A stretch of DNA of 64,000 bases from positions 1-64,000 of the forward strand of contig JAWJLM010000019.1 of NCBI GenBank assembly GCA_040191315.1. The letters run 5' to 3'. The translations under genes were made by a program, and so were the position numbers. Numbering within the stretch: position 1 is the first letter of the stretch; every line of letters begins with the position of its first letter. The DNA comes from Bacillaceae bacterium S4-13-56 (GTDB taxonomy: Bacteria > Bacillota > Bacilli > Bacillales > JAWJLM01). Below are positions 29,001-41,141 of the stretch, one piece after another. The notes under the pieces were generated by a model that was not told the DNA's origin, ran no database searches, and worked only from the letters and a program-made list of their open reading frames with translations.

Positions 29001-29581
29001 GACAACTCGGTATTCATGTTGCCTCTCCTGTTTTCGACGGAGCGCGTGAAGAAGATGTTTGGGCTACTCTTGAAGAAGCTGGAATGGCGCGTGATGCGAA
29101 AACCGTACTTTACGATGGACGCACAGGTGAACCATTTGACAACCGTGTTTCTGTTGGCGTCATGTATATGATCAAATTGGCTCACATGGTTGATGACAAA
29201 CTACATGCACGTTCAACCGGTCCATACTCACTTGTTACGCAACAGCCACTTGGTGGTAAAGCACAATTTGGTGGACAGCGTTTTGGTGAGATGGAGGTAT
29301 GGGCCCTTGAAGCGTATGGGGCAGCCTATACATTACAAGAGATTCTTACAGTTAAATCAGATGATGTGGTTGGTCGTGTGAAAACGTATGAAGCTATTGT
29401 TAAAGGTGAAAATGTACCTGAGCCGGGAGTTCCTGAATCCTTCAAGGTATTAATTAAAGAGCTTCAAAGCTTGGGAATGGATGTAAAGATGTTATCAAGC
29501 GATGAACAAGAGATTGATCTTCGCGACATTGAAGACGAAGATACACAATCCGCAGAAAAATTACAGTTAGAATCTGAATAA
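26051..29581 (+). CDS. rpoB: DNA-directed RNA polymerase subunit beta
   Basis: The 1176-residue subunit is collinear with B. subtilis RpoB. The rifampicin-binding cluster reads [20 protein letters not shown], then [11 protein letters not shown], with no common resistance substitution. The catalytic [11 protein letters not shown] lysine region and the C-terminal clamp ([17 protein letters not shown]) are present. The TTG at 26051 gives the family start [15 protein letters not shown] at 26042 overlaps the AGGGGTGA ribosome binding site and is rejected. rpoC follows after 74 bp. Confidence 0.99.
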   Translation: MTGQLVQYGRHRQRRSYARISEVLELPNLIEIQTASYDWFLEEGLKEMFQDISPIEDFTGNLSLEFIDYSLGEPKYPVDESKERDVTYSAPLRVKVRLLNKETGEVKEQEVFMGDFPLMTDTGTFVINGAERVIVSQLVRSPSVYFNSKVDKNGKKGYTATVIPNRGAWLEYETDAKDVVHVRIDRTRKLPITVLLRALGFGTDQEIIDLIGDNEYLRNTLEKDNTENSEKALLEIYERLRPGEPPTVENAKSLLFSRFFDPKRYDLAHVGRYKINKKLHIKNRLFNQVLGETLVDPETGEVLGSKGDKIDRRMLNRLLPYLEGSEINLGDRELEPHEGVLNDVIKLQSVKIIDPTDPEGERLLTVTGNGGVDTSIKNITSADILASISYFFNILHQVGDTDDIDHLGNRRLRSVGELLQNQFRIGLSRMERVVRERMSIQDTASITPQQLINIRPVIASIKEFFGSSQLSQFMDQTNPLAELTHKRRLSALGPGGLTRERAGFEVRDVHYSHYGRMCPIETPEGPNIGLINSLSSYAKVNKFGFIETPYRRVDPDTGKVTKFIDYLTADEEDNYVVAQANAKLADDGSFVNEEVIARFRGENTIVKRDRIDYMDVSPKQVVSAATACIPFLENDDSNRALMGANMQRQAVPLLNPESPIVGTGMEYVSGKDSGAAVICHHEGIVERVQAKEVIVRRISVVDGKEVKGDTDRYRLQKFIRSNQGTCYNQRPIVSEGDRVTKGEILADGPSMELGELALGRNVLVGFMTWDGYNYEDAIIMSERLVKDDVYTSVHIEEYESEARDTKLGPEEITRDIPNVGEDALRNLDERGIIRVGAEVSDGELLVGKVTPKGVTELTAEERLLHAIFGEKAREVRDTSLRVPHGGGGIVLDVKIFNREDGDELPPGVNQLVRVYIVQKRKISEGDKMAGRHGNKGVISKILPEEDMPYLPDGTPIDIMLNPLGVPSRMNIGQVLELHLGMAARQLGIHVASPVFDGAREEDVWATLEEAGMARDAKTVLYDGRTGEPFDNRVSVGVMYMIKLAHMVDDKLHARSTGPYSLVTQQPLGGKAQFGGQRFGEMEVWALEAYGAAYTLQEILTVKSDDVVGRVKTYEAIVKGENVPEPGVPESFKVLIKELQSLGMDVKMLSSDEQEIDLRDIEDEDTQSAEKLQLESE

Positions 29582-29655
29582 TCATAAGCTGAGCAAAATT
29601 GTTCCTGTATGTAAGCTTAGGGTAAAACCCGAAGATTATTAGGGAGGTAGGCCCC

Positions 29656-32600
29656 TTGCTAGATGTAAATAATTTTGAGTATATGAAAATTGGTCTTGCT
29701 TCACCAGACAAAATTCGTTCTTGGTCCTTTGGTGAGGTTAAGAAACCAGAAACTATTAATTATCGTACGTTAAAACCTGAAAAGGACGGACTGTTTTGCG
29801 AACGAATTTTTGGTCCAACCAAAGACTGGGAATGTCATTGCGGAAAATATAAGCGTGTACGCTATAAGGGTGTAGTTTGTGATCGATGTGGCGTTGAAGT
29901 CACAAAGGCTAAGGTTCGTAGAGAACGCATGGGGCATATTGAGTTAGCTGCCCCGGTGTCTCATATTTGGTATTTCAAAGGGATTCCAAGTCGAATGGGT
30001 CTTGTTCTAGACATGTCTCCAAGAGCACTTGAAGAGGTAATTTATTTTGCTTCTTATGTAGTAACAGATGGAGGAGACACAGCTCTAGAGAAAAAACAAC
30101 TTCTTTCGGAAAAGGAATACCGTGCTTATCGTGAGAAGTACGCCCAAGGCTTCCAAGCGCAAATGGGTGCAGAAGCTATTCGAAAGCTGTTAAAAGATAT
30201 TGATGTTGATAAAGAAGTAAGCTCATTGAAGGAAGAATTGAAGACAGCACAAGGTCAGCGTCGTACACGCGCCATTAAGCGTCTAGAAGTTCTTGAAGCC
30301 TTCCGTAACTCTGGGAACGATCCATCTTGGATGATATTGGATGTTTTACCGGTTATTCCGCCGGAACTTCGTCCAATGGTTCAGTTAGATGGTGGTCGAT
30401 TTGCAACATCAGATTTGAATGACCTTTACCGTCGTGTAATTAACCGTAATAATCGTTTAAAGCGTTTGTTGGATCTGGGTGCGCCAAGCATCATTGTTCA
30501 AAACGAAAAACGTATGCTTCAAGAAGCGGTAGATGCTTTAATTGATAATGGTCGTCGTGGACGTCCAGTAACAGGACCCGGAAACCGACCTTTGAAATCT
30601 CTTTCTCATATGTTAAAAGGGAAGCAAGGACGTTTCCGTCAAAATCTATTAGGTAAACGTGTTGATTACTCTGGACGTTCCGTTATCGTTGTAGGACCTA
30701 ATTTAAAGATGTATCAATGTGGATTGCCTAAAGAAATGGCTTTGGAGCTATTCAAACCTTTTATAATGAAGGAGCTGGTAGCCAAGGGCCTTGCACACAA
30801 TATCAAATCAGCTAAAAGAAAAATTGAACGAATTCACCCTGAAGTATGGGATGTCTTAGAAGACGTTATTAAGGAACATCCGGTGTTGCTTAACCGTGCA
30901 CCAACTCTTCACAGATTGGGAATTCAAGCCTTTGAACCAACACTAGTGGAAGGTCGTGCGATTCGTTTGCATCCACTAGTATGTACAGCATATAACGCAG
31001 ACTTTGATGGTGATCAAATGGCGGTACACGTTCCGTTATCTGCTGAAGCACAAGCAGAAGCTAGATTGCTAATGCTAGCTGCTCAAAATATTTTGAATCC
31101 TAAGGATGGAAAACCAGTTGTTACCCCTTCTCAGGACATGGTATTAGGAAACTATTACCTAACCATGGAGCGTAAGGGCGCCATTGGTGAAGGAATGATC
31201 TTCAAGGATACAAATGAAGCTGTAATTGCTTATCAAAATGGATTTGTTCATCTTCACACTCGAGTAGCCGTTTATGCAGGTTCTTTGAAAAACAAGACTT
31301 TCACTGAAAAGCAAAACAAACAGCTGTTGCTAACTACTGTTGGGAAACTAATTTTCAATGAAATTTTACCAGACACTTTCCCATACATTAATGAACCAAC
31401 AAGGTTTAATTTAGAAGTGAAAACACCAGAAATGTACTTTGTTGATCAAGCAACAAATGTGCGTGAGGAATTAGATAAACGTGATTCGATTTCTCCTTTC
31501 AAGAAGGGAATCCTCGGAGACGTTATCGCAGAAGTATTTAAACGTTTTGAAATTAGTGAAACTTCAAGAATGCTTGACCGAATGAAGGATTTAGGATTCA
31601 AATATTCAACCAAAGCAGGTATTACTGTTGGGGTTGCAGATATTGTGGTTCTTCCTGAGAAGAAGGAAATCCTTGATGCGGCGCAGGGCAAAGTGGATAA
31701 AGTGTTGAAACAATTCCGTCGAGGTCTGATCACTGAGGACGAACGTTATGAGCGTGTCATCTCTATCTGGTCACAAGCAAAAGATGATATCCAGGATCGC
31801 CTCATGAAGAGCTTGGATGAACGAAATCCGATCTTTATGATGAGTGACTCTGGTGCGCGTGGTAATGCCTCTAACTTCACTCAGCTTGCGGGTATGCGTG
31901 GTTTGATGGCTAACCCAGCTGGTCGAATTATTGAGTTGCCAATTAAATCTTCATTCCGTGAAGGATTGACTGTGCTTGAGTATTTCATCTCTACCCACGG
32001 TGCCCGTAAAGGTCTTGCGGACACTGCTCTTAAGACAGCGGACTCTGGTTACTTAACTCGTCGACTTGTAGATGTTGCGCAAGATGTTATTGTTCGTGAA
32101 GATGATTGCGGTACCGATCGCGGCTTATCAGTTAGTGCTCTAACTGAGGGTAACGAGTTAATTGAACCATTAATTGATCGTTTGATTGGTCGTACAGCCT
32201 TTAAGACGGTTCTACATCCAGAAACAAATGAGGTTCTTGCAACTCGTAATGAAGTGATTACAGAAGACGTAGCACGTATCATTACAGAAGCTGGTGTAGA
32301 GGAAGTGGTCATCCGTTCAGTATTTACATGTTCCACGAAGCATGGAGTATGTAAGAAATGTTATGGACGTAACCTCGCTACTGGAAAAGAAGTGGAAGTT
32401 GGTGAGGCAGTGGGTATCATTGCCGCTCAATCTATCGGGGAACCTGGAACACAGTTAACTATGCGTACATTCCACACAGGTGGGGTTGCTGGTGACGATA
32501 TCACACAGGGTTTACCTCGTATCCAGGAGGTATTTGAAGCCCGTAATCCAAAAGGGCAAGCTGTCATTAGTGAAATTCATGGTCACGTGAAGGAAATTAA

Positions 32601-33273
32601 TGAAGTGAAAGATAAAAAAGAAGTTGTTGTTCAAGGTGATGTGGAGCAACGATCTTATACAGTTCCATACAATGCTCGACTAAAAGTTACCATTGGAGAT
32701 GCAATTGCGGCAGGTCAAGTATTGACAGAAGGTTCTGTTGACCCTAAAGAATTGCTTAAGGTAACTGGCGTAGAAGGTGTACAGGAATATTTACTTCGAG
32801 AGGTTCAAAAGGTTTACCGTATGCAAGGGGTTGAAATCGGTGATAAGCACGTCGAGGTTATGGTTCGCCAAATGCTACGTAAAATCCGAGTTATTGATTC
32901 TGGAGACACCGATGTACTACCTGGATCCTTGCTCGAGGTACATCAGTTTAGAGATGCTAACCAAAAAGCATTGTTGGAAGGAAAACAACCTGCTGTTGGT
33001 CGTCCTATTATGCTTGGTATTACGAAAGCATCTCTCGAAACAGATTCCTTCTTATCTGCTGCTTCCTTCCAGGAAACAACAAGAGTTCTTACGGATGCGG
33101 CAATTAAAGGAAAACGTGATGAACTTCTAGGTCTAAAAGAGAATGTTATCATCGGTAAGCTTGTACCTGCTGGAACAGGGATGAGTCGTTATCGTAAGAT
33201 TACCCCTGTAAAGGAAGAAGAACCTGCTGATTTCATTGAAACTGACGAAGAAGAATTCATTACTCAAATTTAA
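29656..33273 (+). CDS. rpoC: DNA-directed RNA polymerase subunit beta'
   Basis: The 1205-residue subunit has the zinc-ribbon [20 protein letters not shown] near residues 60-78 and the catalytic Mg2+ motif NADFDGDQM near 447-455. The bridge helix and trigger-loop region follow ([42 protein letters not shown], each in its usual place). The TTG start is preceded by GGGAGGT. Length and sequence match B. subtilis RpoC. Confidence 0.99.
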   Translation: MLDVNNFEYMKIGLASPDKIRSWSFGEVKKPETINYRTLKPEKDGLFCERIFGPTKDWECHCGKYKRVRYKGVVCDRCGVEVTKAKVRRERMGHIELAAPVSHIWYFKGIPSRMGLVLDMSPRALEEVIYFASYVVTDGGDTALEKKQLLSEKEYRAYREKYAQGFQAQMGAEAIRKLLKDIDVDKEVSSLKEELKTAQGQRRTRAIKRLEVLEAFRNSGNDPSWMILDVLPVIPPELRPMVQLDGGRFATSDLNDLYRRVINRNNRLKRLLDLGAPSIIVQNEKRMLQEAVDALIDNGRRGRPVTGPGNRPLKSLSHMLKGKQGRFRQNLLGKRVDYSGRSVIVVGPNLKMYQCGLPKEMALELFKPFIMKELVAKGLAHNIKSAKRKIERIHPEVWDVLEDVIKEHPVLLNRAPTLHRLGIQAFEPTLVEGRAIRLHPLVCTAYNADFDGDQMAVHVPLSAEAQAEARLLMLAAQNILNPKDGKPVVTPSQDMVLGNYYLTMERKGAIGEGMIFKDTNEAVIAYQNGFVHLHTRVAVYAGSLKNKTFTEKQNKQLLLTTVGKLIFNEILPDTFPYINEPTRFNLEVKTPEMYFVDQATNVREELDKRDSISPFKKGILGDVIAEVFKRFEISETSRMLDRMKDLGFKYSTKAGITVGVADIVVLPEKKEILDAAQGKVDKVLKQFRRGLITEDERYERVISIWSQAKDDIQDRLMKSLDERNPIFMMSDSGARGNASNFTQLAGMRGLMANPAGRIIELPIKSSFREGLTVLEYFISTHGARKGLADTALKTADSGYLTRRLVDVAQDVIVREDDCGTDRGLSVSALTEGNELIEPLIDRLIGRTAFKTVLHPETNEVLATRNEVITEDVARIITEAGVEEVVIRSVFTCSTKHGVCKKCYGRNLATGKEVEVGEAVGIIAAQSIGEPGTQLTMRTFHTGGVAGDDITQGLPRIQEVFEARNPKGQAVISEIHGHVKEINEVKDKKEVVVQGDVEQRSYTVPYNARLKVTIGDAIAAGQVLTEGSVDPKELLKVTGVEGVQEYLLREVQKVYRMQGVEIGDKHVEVMVRQMLRKIRVIDSGDTDVLPGSLLEVHQFRDANQKALLEGKQPAVGRPIMLGITKASLETDSFLSAASFQETTRVLTDAAIKGKRDELLGLKENVIIGKLVPAGTGMSRYRKITPVKEEEPADFIETDEEEFITQI

Positions 33274-33282
33274 TGATAGTCT

Positions 33283-33315
33283 TCAACCCTTTAGTCTCTG
33301 ACTAGAGGGTTGAAA
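33283..33315 (+). terminator. Hairpin after rpoC
   Basis: TTCAACCCTTTAGTC pairs with GACTAGAGGGTTGAA, with one mismatch, giving a long stem. No T-run follows, so it may be a 3'-end stabiliser or processing site rather than a strong terminator. Confidence 0.55.
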
Positions 33316-33341
33316 CCCTAATAAATAATTGCAAGATTTAG

Positions 33342-33370
33342 TTGACATTGAAAATATAGAATGATAATAT
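33342..33370 (+). promoter_or_regulatory. SigA promoter upstream of the L7Ae-like gene
   Basis: TTGACA at 33342-33347 is followed by TAATAT at 33365-33370 (17-bp spacer), with GATAAT two bases earlier. It would drive the L7Ae-like gene and probably rpsL-rpsG-fusA. Confidence 0.7.
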
Positions 33371-33412
33371 ATTCAAGGTGCTCTACTATCCTTGTTACTT
33401 TGGAGGATTGAA

Positions 33413-33664
33413 ATGTCTTATGAAAAAGTAGCACAGGCTCAATCAAATCTCATAATCGGGACCAAACAAACTGTTAAAGCTATGAAAAATAGCATGGTCC
33501 AAGAAGTCGTGATTGCAGAAGATGCTGATCAGCATATCACGAATAAAATTCTTCGACTGGCACATGAGCTTGGGATTCCTTACTCATCAGTTCCATCGAT
33601 GAAGAGGTTGGGAAAAGCTTGTGGAATTGATGTTGGAGCTACTGTTGTGGCGATAAAGCAATAA
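33413..33664 (+). CDS. rplGB: L7Ae-family K-turn-binding protein (YbxF)
   Basis: The 83-residue protein belongs to the L7Ae/L30e/S12e/Gadd45 fold. Visible hallmarks are [16 protein letters not shown] (about 13-28), VVIAEDAD, and the C-terminal [23 protein letters not shown]. subtilis YbxF binds K-turn RNA. The ATG at 33413 follows GGAGGATTGAA. It is located between rpoC and rpsL as in Bacillus. Confidence 0.93.
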   Translation: MSYEKVAQAQSNLIIGTKQTVKAMKNSMVQEVVIAEDADQHITNKILRLAHELGIPYSSVPSMKRLGKACGIDVGATVVAIKQ

Positions 33665-33772
33665 AGTTTTGGCATTGGAAGTATCCAAACGCGAAAACTT
33701 TGTTTTTTGCCTAATTATGAACCACCTGGATATGTGGGATTACTTTTAACGCTGAAAGGAGGAAAACAGAAG

Positions 33773-34189
33773 ATGCCTACAATAAATCAACTTGTACGCA
33801 AAGGTCGTACTTCAAAAACTAAAAAGTCAGACTCACCAGCACTTAACAAGGGATACAATAGCTTCAAAAAATCTCTTACAAATGAATCTTCACCACAAAA
33901 ACGTGGAGTTTGTACTCGTGTTGGTACTTTAACACCAAAGAAGCCAAACTCAGCACTTCGTAAATATGCTCGTGTACGTTTGACAAATGGAATTGAGGTA
34001 ACAGCATACATTCCTGGTATTGGACATAATCTCCAAGAGCACAGTGTTGTGCTTATCCGCGGGGGACGTGTTAAGGACTTACCAGGGGTGCGTTATCACA
34101 TTGTGCGTGGAGCTTTAGATACGGCTGGAGTAGAAGGTCGTATGCAAGGTCGTTCCAAATACGGGACAAAGAGACCGAAAAAAAAGTAA
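33773..34189 (+). CDS. rpsL: 30S ribosomal protein S12
   Basis: The 138-residue decoding-centre protein starts [12 protein letters not shown]. The loops [11 protein letters not shown] and [13 protein letters not shown] keep the lysines and proline that are altered in streptomycin-resistant mutants, so it looks wild type. AAAGGAGG precedes the ATG at 33773. The leader contains the frame from 33707, which is not part of the protein. Confidence 0.98.
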   Translation: MPTINQLVRKGRTSKTKKSDSPALNKGYNSFKKSLTNESSPQKRGVCTRVGTLTPKKPNSALRKYARVRLTNGIEVTAYIPGIGHNLQEHSVVLIRGGRVKDLPGVRYHIVRGALDTAGVEGRMQGRSKYGTKRPKKK

Positions 34190-34228
34190 TGCAAGTATGA
34201 ATAACTTGATGTGAAAGGAGGGGAACAT

Positions 34229-34699
34229 ATGCCACGTAAAGGACCCGTTCAAAAACGTGATGTGTTGCCAGATCCAATGTATAATTCAAAGCTTGTAACC
34301 CGCCTAATTAACCAAGTAATGGTTGATGGACAGCGTGGAAAGGCTCAAAAGATACTTTATAACGCTTTTCAACTTGTGCAGGAACGCAGTGGAAAAGATC
34401 CAATGGAAGTTTTCGAACAAGCACTGAAAAATGTTATGCCAGTTTTGGAAGTTCGCGCACGCCGTGTTGGTGGTTCAAACTACCAAGTACCAGTTGAGGT
34501 ACGCCCGGAGCGTCGTCAAACACTTGGCCTTCGTTACATTGTTAACTACTCTCGCCTACGCGGAGAAAAAACAATGGAAGAGCGTCTAGCTAATGAAATT
34601 CTTGATGCAGCAAACAATACAGGTGCATCTGTGAAGAAGCGCGAAGATATGCACAAGATGGCGGAAGCAAACAAAGCATTCGCACATTATCGTTGGTAA
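34229..34699 (+). CDS. rpsG: 30S ribosomal protein S7
   Basis: The 156-residue protein nucleates the 30S head. It starts [16 protein letters not shown] and has conserved [18 protein letters not shown]. The ATG at 34229 follows AAAGGAGGGGAA. It is co-transcribed with rpsL and fusA. Confidence 0.98.
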   Translation: MPRKGPVQKRDVLPDPMYNSKLVTRLINQVMVDGQRGKAQKILYNAFQLVQERSGKDPMEVFEQALKNVMPVLEVRARRVGGSNYQVPVEVRPERRQTLGLRYIVNYSRLRGEKTMEERLANEILDAANNTGASVKKREDMHKMAEANKAFAHYRW

Positions 34700-34744
34700 G
34701 AACAATTATAAAACTATAATAGATTGCAGGAAGGAGAAAGATTC

Positions 34745-36823
34745 ATGGCTAGAGAATTCTCCTTGGAAAGAACACGAAATATCGGTATCATGGCGCATAT
34801 TGACGCTGGTAAAACTACTGCTACCGAACGTATTCTTTTCTATACAGGACGCATCCACAAAATCGGTGAAACTCATGAAGGTGCATCTCAGATGGACTGG
34901 ATGGAGCAGGAACAAGAACGTGGAATCACAATTACATCTGCGGCTACAACTGCTCAGTGGAAAGGCCATCGTATTAACATCATTGATACACCAGGACACG
35001 TAGACTTCACAGTTGAGGTTGAACGTTCCCTACGCGTACTTGATGGTTCCGTGGCTGTGCTTGATGCTCAATCAGGGGTTGAGCCACAAACAGAAACAGT
35101 ATGGCGTCAAGCAACAACTTATGGCGTTCCGCGTATTGTTTTCGTGAATAAAATGGATAAGATCGGCGCTGACTTCTTGTATTCTGTAGGAACGTTACAT
35201 GATAGATTGGGTGCAAACGCACATCCAGTTCAACTTCCGATTGGTGCGGAAGATGAGTTTGAAGGAATCATTGACCTTGTAGAATGGAAAGCTTATTACT
35301 ATGAGGATGATTTAGGTACACGTACTGATGCACGTGACATTCCTGAAGAATTCATCGATCAAGCAGAAGAATATCGAGGCAAATTAATCGAGGCTGTTGC
35401 TGATTTAGATGAAGAATTAATGATGAAGTATCTTGAGGGTGAAGAAATTTCAAACGACGAGCTTAAAGCTGCTGTTCGTAAAGCAACCCTTAGTGTTGAG
35501 TTCTACCCAGTACTTTGTGGTTCTGCCTTTAAAAACAAAGGGGTTCAGTTGTTAATTGATGCTGTTATTGATTATCTACCAGCTCCTACTGACGTTCCTC
35601 CAATTAAGGGGATCATTCCAGAAACTGAGGAAGAAGTTACTCACAAGGCAGATGACAGCGAACCATTCTCTGCTCTTGCCTTTAAAGTTATGACAGACCC
35701 GTTTGTTGGTAAACTTACATTCTTCCGAGTATATTCTGGAACATTAGATTCTGGATCTTATGTACAAAACTCTACAAAAGGAAAACGTGAGCGTGTAGGT
35801 CGTATTCTACAAATGCACGCAAACCACCGTGAGGAAATTTCTAAGGTATATTCTGGAGACATAGCAGCCGCCGTAGGTTTAAAGGATACTTCAACCGGGG
35901 ATACTCTGTGTGATGAAAAAAACCTTGTAATACTTGAGTCTATGGAATTCCCTGAGCCAGTTATCTCAGTTGCTATTGAACCAAAATCAAAAGCAGACCA
36001 AGATAAAATGGCAGTTGCCCTTGGTAAGCTTGCTGAAGAAGATCCAACCTTCAGAACTGAAACTAATCCTGAAACTGGTCAAACGATCATTTCTGGCATG
36101 GGTGAGCTTCACTTGGACATTATCGTTGACCGTATGCGTCGCGAATTTAAAGTGGAAGCTAATGTTGGTGCTCCGCAGGTTGCATATCGTGAAACATTCC
36201 GTTCTTCTGCAGAAGTGGAAGGAAAGTTTGTACGTCAGTCTGGTGGACGCGGACAATATGGTCATGTTTGGATTAAATTTGAACCAAACGAAGAAGGCGC
36301 TGGATTTGAATTTATTAACGCAGTCGTTGGTGGGGTAGTTCCTCGTGAATATATCGGACCTGTTCAACAAGGTATCGTAGAATCAGCTGCTAATGGAGTA
36401 TTAGCAGGATACCCGCTAATCGATTTTAAAGCTACTTTATACGATGGTTCATACCATGATGTTGACTCAAGTGAAATGGCATTTAAAGTTGCTGCCTCCA
36501 TGGCGTTGAAAGCAGCTAAGAACAAGTGTAACCCAGTTCTTCTTGAGCCAATGATGAAAGTTGAAGTAGTAATCCCAGAAGAATATATGGGAGATATCAT
36601 GGGTGATATTACTTCACGTCGCGGACGTGTGGAAGGTATGGGATCCCGTGGTAATGCACAAGTAGTTAATGCTTTTGTGCCACTTTCAGAAATGTTTGGT
36701 TATGCGACTGCACTTCGTTCAAACACTCAAGGTCGTGGAACATATACAATGCACTTTGATCATTACGAAGAAGTCCCAAAATCCATCTCTGAAGAAATCA
36801 TCAAGAAAAATTCAGGACAATAA
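34745..36823 (+). CDS. fusA: Elongation factor G
   Basis: The 692-residue GTPase catalyses translocation. The G1 motif AHIDAGKTT is at 17-25, switch II contains DTPGHVDF and G4 is NKMD. Domains II-V follow in the usual order. AAGGAGAAAG precedes the ATG at 34745. The small gap to tuf (136 bp) holds a hairpin AAGTTTAGAGGA/TCCTTTAAACTT at 36869-36896 without a T-run. Confidence 0.99.
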   Translation: MAREFSLERTRNIGIMAHIDAGKTTATERILFYTGRIHKIGETHEGASQMDWMEQEQERGITITSAATTAQWKGHRINIIDTPGHVDFTVEVERSLRVLDGSVAVLDAQSGVEPQTETVWRQATTYGVPRIVFVNKMDKIGADFLYSVGTLHDRLGANAHPVQLPIGAEDEFEGIIDLVEWKAYYYEDDLGTRTDARDIPEEFIDQAEEYRGKLIEAVADLDEELMMKYLEGEEISNDELKAAVRKATLSVEFYPVLCGSAFKNKGVQLLIDAVIDYLPAPTDVPPIKGIIPETEEEVTHKADDSEPFSALAFKVMTDPFVGKLTFFRVYSGTLDSGSYVQNSTKGKRERVGRILQMHANHREEISKVYSGDIAAAVGLKDTSTGDTLCDEKNLVILESMEFPEPVISVAIEPKSKADQDKMAVALGKLAEEDPTFRTETNPETGQTIISGMGELHLDIIVDRMRREFKVEANVGAPQVAYRETFRSSAEVEGKFVRQSGGRGQYGHVWIKFEPNEEGAGFEFINAVVGGVVPREYIGPVQQGIVESAANGVLAGYPLIDFKATLYDGSYHDVDSSEMAFKVAASMALKAAKNKCNPVLLEPMMKVEVVIPEEYMGDIMGDITSRRGRVEGMGSRGNAQVVNAFVPLSEMFGYATALRSNTQGRGTYTMHFDHYEEVPKSISEEIIKKNSGQ

Positions 36824-36959
36824 TTGATTTTTTAAGCAGGATCAAGTATAACTTTTGTTAGAAGCTTGAAGTTTAGAGGATAACTCCTTTAAACTTTGGG
36901 TATTAACATAATTTTAATTACACATAAACTTTTGTTTATTTTAAAGGAGGAACTTCTAA

Positions 36960-38150
36960 ATGGGAAAAGAAAAATTTGATCGTTCCAAAGCCCACGTAAA
37001 CATTGGTACTATTGGACACGTTGACCATGGTAAAACAACTCTAACAGCTGCTATCACCACTGCGCTTCATAAGAAATACAATCGTGGTACTGCAATGGCT
37101 TATGACCAAATCGATGGTGCTCCAGAAGAGCGCGAGCGTGGTATTACTATCGCTACTGCACACGTTGAGTATGAAACTGACAGCCGTCACTATGCTCACG
37201 TTGACTGCCCAGGACACGCTGACTATGTTAAAAACATGATCACTGGTGCTGCTCAAATGGACGGAGCTATCCTAGTCGTATCTGCTGCTGATGGCCCAAT
37301 GCCACAAACTCGTGAGCATATCCTACTTTCTCGTCAGGTTGGTGTACCTTACATCGTAGTATTCTTAAACAAAACTGACATGGTAGATGACGAAGAACTT
37401 CTAGAATTGGTAGAAATGGAAGTGCGTGACCTACTTACTGAATACGACTTCCCTGGGGATGATGTACCAGTAATCAAAGGTTCTGCTCTTAAAGCTCTTC
37501 AAGGTGATGAAGAGTACGAAGCTAAAATCTTCGAACTTATGGAGGCTGTTGATGAGTACATTCCAACTCCAGAGCGTGACACTGACAAGCCATTCATGAT
37601 GCCGGTTGAGGATGTATTCTCAATTACTGGACGTGGAACAGTTGCTACTGGTCGTGTTGAGCGAGGTAAAGTTAAAGTTGGTGACGAAGTTGAGATCATC
37701 GGTCTTGCTGAAGCTCCATCTAAGACTATTGTAACTGGAGTAGAAATGTTCCGTAAGCTTCTTGACTTTGCTGAAGCTGGTGACAACATTGGAGCTCTAC
37801 TTCGTGGGGTTGCTCGCGATGACATCAACCGCGGTCAAGTACTTGCGAAGCCAGGAACAATCACACCTCATACTAACTTCAAAGCTGAGGTTTATGTTCT
37901 ATCTAAAGAAGAAGGTGGACGTCATACTCCATTCTTCTCTAACTACCGTCCGCAGTTCTACTTCCGTACAACTGATGTAACTGGTGTTGTTAGTCTTCCA
38001 GAAGGCGTTGAAATGGTAATGCCTGGAGATAACATTGAAATGAGTGTTGAACTTATTTCTCCAATCGCGATCGAAGAAGGAACTAAGTTTTCTATTCGTG
38101 AAGGTGGACGTACAGTAGGCGCTGGCGTAGTAGCTTCTATCCAAAAATAA
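36960..38150 (+). CDS. tuf: Elongation factor Tu
   Basis: The 396-residue GTPase delivers aminoacyl-tRNA. The G1 motif GHVDHGKT is at 19-26, the DCPGHADY and NKTD motifs are present, and domains II and III are complete. TAAAGGAGG precedes the ATG. Codon choice is strongly biased, as expected for one of the most expressed proteins. It closes the rpsL-rpsG-fusA-tuf group. Confidence 0.99.
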   Translation: MGKEKFDRSKAHVNIGTIGHVDHGKTTLTAAITTALHKKYNRGTAMAYDQIDGAPEERERGITIATAHVEYETDSRHYAHVDCPGHADYVKNMITGAAQMDGAILVVSAADGPMPQTREHILLSRQVGVPYIVVFLNKTDMVDDEELLELVEMEVRDLLTEYDFPGDDVPVIKGSALKALQGDEEYEAKIFELMEAVDEYIPTPERDTDKPFMMPVEDVFSITGRGTVATGRVERGKVKVGDEVEIIGLAEAPSKTIVTGVEMFRKLLDFAEAGDNIGALLRGVARDDINRGQVLAKPGTITPHTNFKAEVYVLSKEEGGRHTPFFSNYRPQFYFRTTDVTGVVSLPEGVEMVMPGDNIEMSVELISPIAIEEGTKFSIREGGRTVGAGVVASIQK

Positions 38151-38161
38151 TTGTTAATTTT

Positions 38162-38193
38162 AAAGGGGTAGCCAATAGGGCTGCCTCTTTTTT
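38162..38193 (+). terminator. Terminator after tuf
   Basis: AAAGGGGTAGCC pairs with GGGCTGCCTCTTT, including two G-U pairs, across AATA and ends in TTTTTT. Confidence 0.88.
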
Positions 38194-38423
38194 ACAAGAT
38201 AAGAAAGTATAAAATATGTCTAGCTCCAGCGCCCTATCGACTAGAGTCGGTTCCCTCCTCTCCATCGATAAGTCAACATCGATTCACTTCGTGAACCGTG
38301 TTTCCTTTATCTCGGAGGATCGTAGGCTAAAACCGCCACATCGTGTGGCAACGCCTACGTGACCCACATCCTGTGGGCCTCACCGCCTTACGTCGATGAT
38401 CGAGGGCGCTTGCGCTTTTCTTA
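38194..38423 (+). repeat. Interspersed repeat family A, full copy A5
   Basis: The 230-bp copy runs from AAGATAAGAAAGTATAAAAT through TAGCTCCAGCGCCCTATCG, TCGATAAGTCAACATCGATT, GTGAACCGTGTTTCC and TGTGGCAACGCCTACGTGAC to CGAGGGCGCTTGCGCTTTTC. It has several internal inverted repeats (GTCAACATCGAT near TCGTGAACCG, and CACATCCTGTGGG). It carries the block shared with the 23S-5S spacer. Confidence 0.85.
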
Positions 38424-38469
38424 TTTATATCACAGGTTTCTGGTTTTAGAGGAATTACTTTGCTTGGGT

Positions 38470-38781
38470 TAAGTTTATGTGCAATTACATACTTTTGCGT
38501 GCTGCTATCAATGATTGCGTGACGATAAATAGATTTACGAGACGGTTACAAAAATTTATGTGATAAAAAGATTGTTTTATGTGACGGTATTTCTATGTAT
38601 AGTGCCATTATAGAAGGATCCGTGCCAAACGAATTCATTGAGTGATGAAATCTCTTTTTATGTGATGGGGAAAGATTTCTATGTGATAAAAATCAGCTGT
38701 TATGTGCAAGTTTTTATTAATCTTGTGCATATATGTGAAAATTAACTTAGTTAAGTGCTACAAAGAACCTTTGCGTGCCGC
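38470..38781 (-). repeat. Array 2: degenerate repeat with 20-21 bp period, core KCACNYAA on the minus strand
   Basis: On the plus strand a GTG core, as in TTATGTGAC, TTGCGTGCT or TATGTGATAA, starts at 38479, 38499, 38519, 38539 (GAG variant), 38560, 38581, 38602, 38622, 38642, 38662, 38683, 38704, 38725, then 38755 and 38775. An extra half-step copy lies at 38735. All other steps are 20-21 bp apart from one of 30. The complement reads GTCACATAA, AGCACGCAA or AGCACTTAA. This is the same core as array 1 with the same two classes (GCAC and TCAC), but inverted relative to it. Confidence 0.87.
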
Positions 38782-39049
38782 CAGACCATCAATCGACTCA
38801 CAAAATCAAGTTGTCATACAATAACCCTCCAAATATACCCCAAAAAGTTTCTACTATATATATGTTTTTGTTTGGCAATCATGATAAATGGGAATTTGGA
38901 ATTAAAAACGGCAATTATTGGATACCCTTGAATTTACGCATAATCCTCGTTATAATACTACTTGCCGTTCTTTTTGACTTTTACAGGCAACTAGGAATGA
39001 AGAAAACAATTGTTAAACCTTTCTAGGTATATTTTTTTATAGTAAAGGT

Positions 39050-39077
39050 TGCAATCATCTATCGATTTCTATATAAT
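39050..39077 (+). promoter_or_regulatory. SigA promoter of the S10 operon
   Basis: TTGCAA at 39050-39055 and TATAAT at 39072-39077 are separated by 16 bp. It drives rpsJ onward. Confidence 0.85.
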
Positions 39078-39084
39078 ATTTAAT

Positions 39085-39523
<439 letters not shown>

Positions 39524-39551
39524 TTTGAAAACAATTTAGGAGGTGTAACGG

Positions 39552-40172
39552 ATGACGAAAGGAATCTTAGGTCGTAAAATCGGCATGACGCAGATCTTTA
39601 CAGAAGCGGGCGAATTAGTCCCTGTCACAGTAGTGCAAGCAGAATCAAACGTTGTACTACAAGTTAAAACTGCGGAAAACGATGGCTACGAAGCGATTCA
39701 GCTTGGTTTTGCTGAGAAAAAAGAAGTAAGATCAAACAAAGCTGAAAAGGGTCATGCTGAAAAGGCGAACACAAGCCCTAAGCGCTTCGTTCGTGAATTC
39801 CGTAATTCAGGTCCTGCAGAAGTAGGGCAAGAAATTAAGGTAGATATTTTTGAAGCTGGAGATAAAATTGATGTAACTGGAACTTCTAAAGGGAAAGGTT
39901 TCCAAGGCTCTATTAAGAGACACAACCAATCTCGTGGACCAATGTCTCATGGTTCTCGTTATCACCGCCGTCCTGGTTCAATGGGTGCTGTAGATCCAAT
40001 GCACGTATTTAAAGGTAAAAACCTACCAGGTCAAATGGGTGGAGAACAAATTACAATTCAAAATCTTGAAGTTGTAAGTGTAGATACGGAACGCAATTTG
40101 CTTCTTATTAAAGGAAATGTTCCAGGAGCTAAAAAATCATTCGTTAAAATTACGAGTGCAGTAAAAGGCTAA
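39552..40172 (+). CDS. rplC: 50S ribosomal protein L3
   Basis: The 206-residue protein starts [20 protein letters not shown]. The long loop reaching the peptidyl-transferase centre ([33 protein letters not shown]) is intact. AGGAGGTG precedes the ATG. Confidence 0.98.
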   Translation: MTKGILGRKIGMTQIFTEAGELVPVTVVQAESNVVLQVKTAENDGYEAIQLGFAEKKEVRSNKAEKGHAEKANTSPKRFVREFRNSGPAEVGQEIKVDIFEAGDKIDVTGTSKGKGFQGSIKRHNQSRGPMSHGSRYHRRPGSMGAVDPMHVFKGKNLPGQMGGEQITIQNLEVVSVDTERNLLLIKGNVPGAKKSFVKITSAVKG

Positions 40173-40199
40173 TAACCATTAAGGAAGGGAGGATATGTC

Positions 40200-40820
40200 A
40201 TGCCTAAAGTAGCACTATATAACCAAACCGGAGCGAAGGTTGGAGATGTTGAGCTTTCAGAATCCGTATTTGGTATTGAACCAAACACACATGTATTACA
40301 TGAAGCTGTCTTAATGCAACGCGCGTCAATGCGTCAAGGCACTCATGCTGTTAAAAATCGTGCGGAAGTGAGTGGCGGCGGTCGTAAGCCATGGCGCCAA
40401 AAAGGTACTGGTCGTGCTCGTCAAGGTTCCATTCGTTCACCACAATGGGTAGGGGGCGGAACTGTATTTGGTCCATCGCCACGTACCTACAGCTATAAAC
40501 TACCTAAAAAAGTGCGTCGTCTAGCATTAAAATCTGCGCTTTCTAGCAAAGTAAAAGAAGATGCTATTTATGTACTAGAAGGATTATCTATTGAGGCACC
40601 AAAGACTAAGGATATTCTAAGTGTTCTTAATGGATTGAATGTAAAATCTGCATTAATCGTTACAACTGATCGTGAAGAGAACGTAATCCGTTCTTCTAAC
40701 AATCTACAAAATGTAAAAGCACTTAACGTAAGCGAAGTAAACGTGCTTGATTTGCTTACGCATGACGCTCTTATCTTAACGAAGGATGCAGCTGAAAAAG
40801 CAGGGGAGGTGCTTGCATAA
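40200..40820 (+). CDS. rplD: 50S ribosomal protein L4
   Basis: The 206-residue protein lines the exit tunnel through its long loop ([19 protein letters not shown], residues about 60-78). L4 can also act as a regulator of the S10 operon in some bacteria. Its stop overlaps the rplW ATG by one base. Confidence 0.98.
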   Translation: MPKVALYNQTGAKVGDVELSESVFGIEPNTHVLHEAVLMQRASMRQGTHAVKNRAEVSGGGRKPWRQKGTGRARQGSIRSPQWVGGGTVFGPSPRTYSYKLPKKVRRLALKSALSSKVKEDAIYVLEGLSIEAPKTKDILSVLNGLNVKSALIVTTDREENVIRSSNNLQNVKALNVSEVNVLDLLTHDALILTKDAAEKAGEVLA

Positions 40821-41110
40821 TGAAAGGACCACGTGATATCATAAAACGCCCTGTTATTACCGAACGTTCTGCTGACCTTATGGCAGAGAAAAAGTATACG
40901 TTTGAAGTAAGTCCAAAGGCTAACAAGACTGAAATCAAAGATGCTGTTGAAACGATTTTTGATGTAAAAGTTGAGAAAGTAAGCACAATGAATTACAAAG
41001 GTAAATTCAAGCGTATGGGACGTTACGGTGGGTATCGTTCAGATCGCAAGAAAGCCATTGTTAAACTAAGTGCTGATAGCAAAGAACTTGAATTTTTTGA
41101 AGGTGTATAA
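40820..41110 (+). CDS. rplW: 50S ribosomal protein L23
   Basis: The 96-residue protein sits at the tunnel exit and docks trigger factor and SRP. It has [20 protein letters not shown] and [22 protein letters not shown] lies inside the end of rplD, and the start is coupled to the rplD stop. Confidence 0.98.
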   Translation: MKGPRDIIKRPVITERSADLMAEKKYTFEVSPKANKTEIKDAVETIFDVKVEKVSTMNYKGKFKRMGRYGGYRSDRKKAIVKLSADSKELEFFEGV

Positions 41111-41141
41111 ATTATTAATCTAGAGAAGGAGGGAACTGGAG

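Noticed and set aside
32777-33130. 117-codon plus-strand frame inside rpoC
   Set aside because: It overlaps conserved RpoC sequence in another frame and has no start site.
35934-36370. Overlapping alternative frames within fusA on both strands
   Set aside because: EF-G is fully conserved across this stretch. The other frames are low-complexity shadows without initiation signals.
36824-36959. Separate tuf promoter in the fusA-tuf gap
   Set aside because: A CATAAT-like -10 is present but no acceptable -35 with correct spacing. Only a hairpin at 36869-36896 can be supported.
38775-38861. GTG-started N-terminal extension of the short frame before rpsJ
   Set aside because: The GTG is the last core of array 2 and there is no ribosome binding site.
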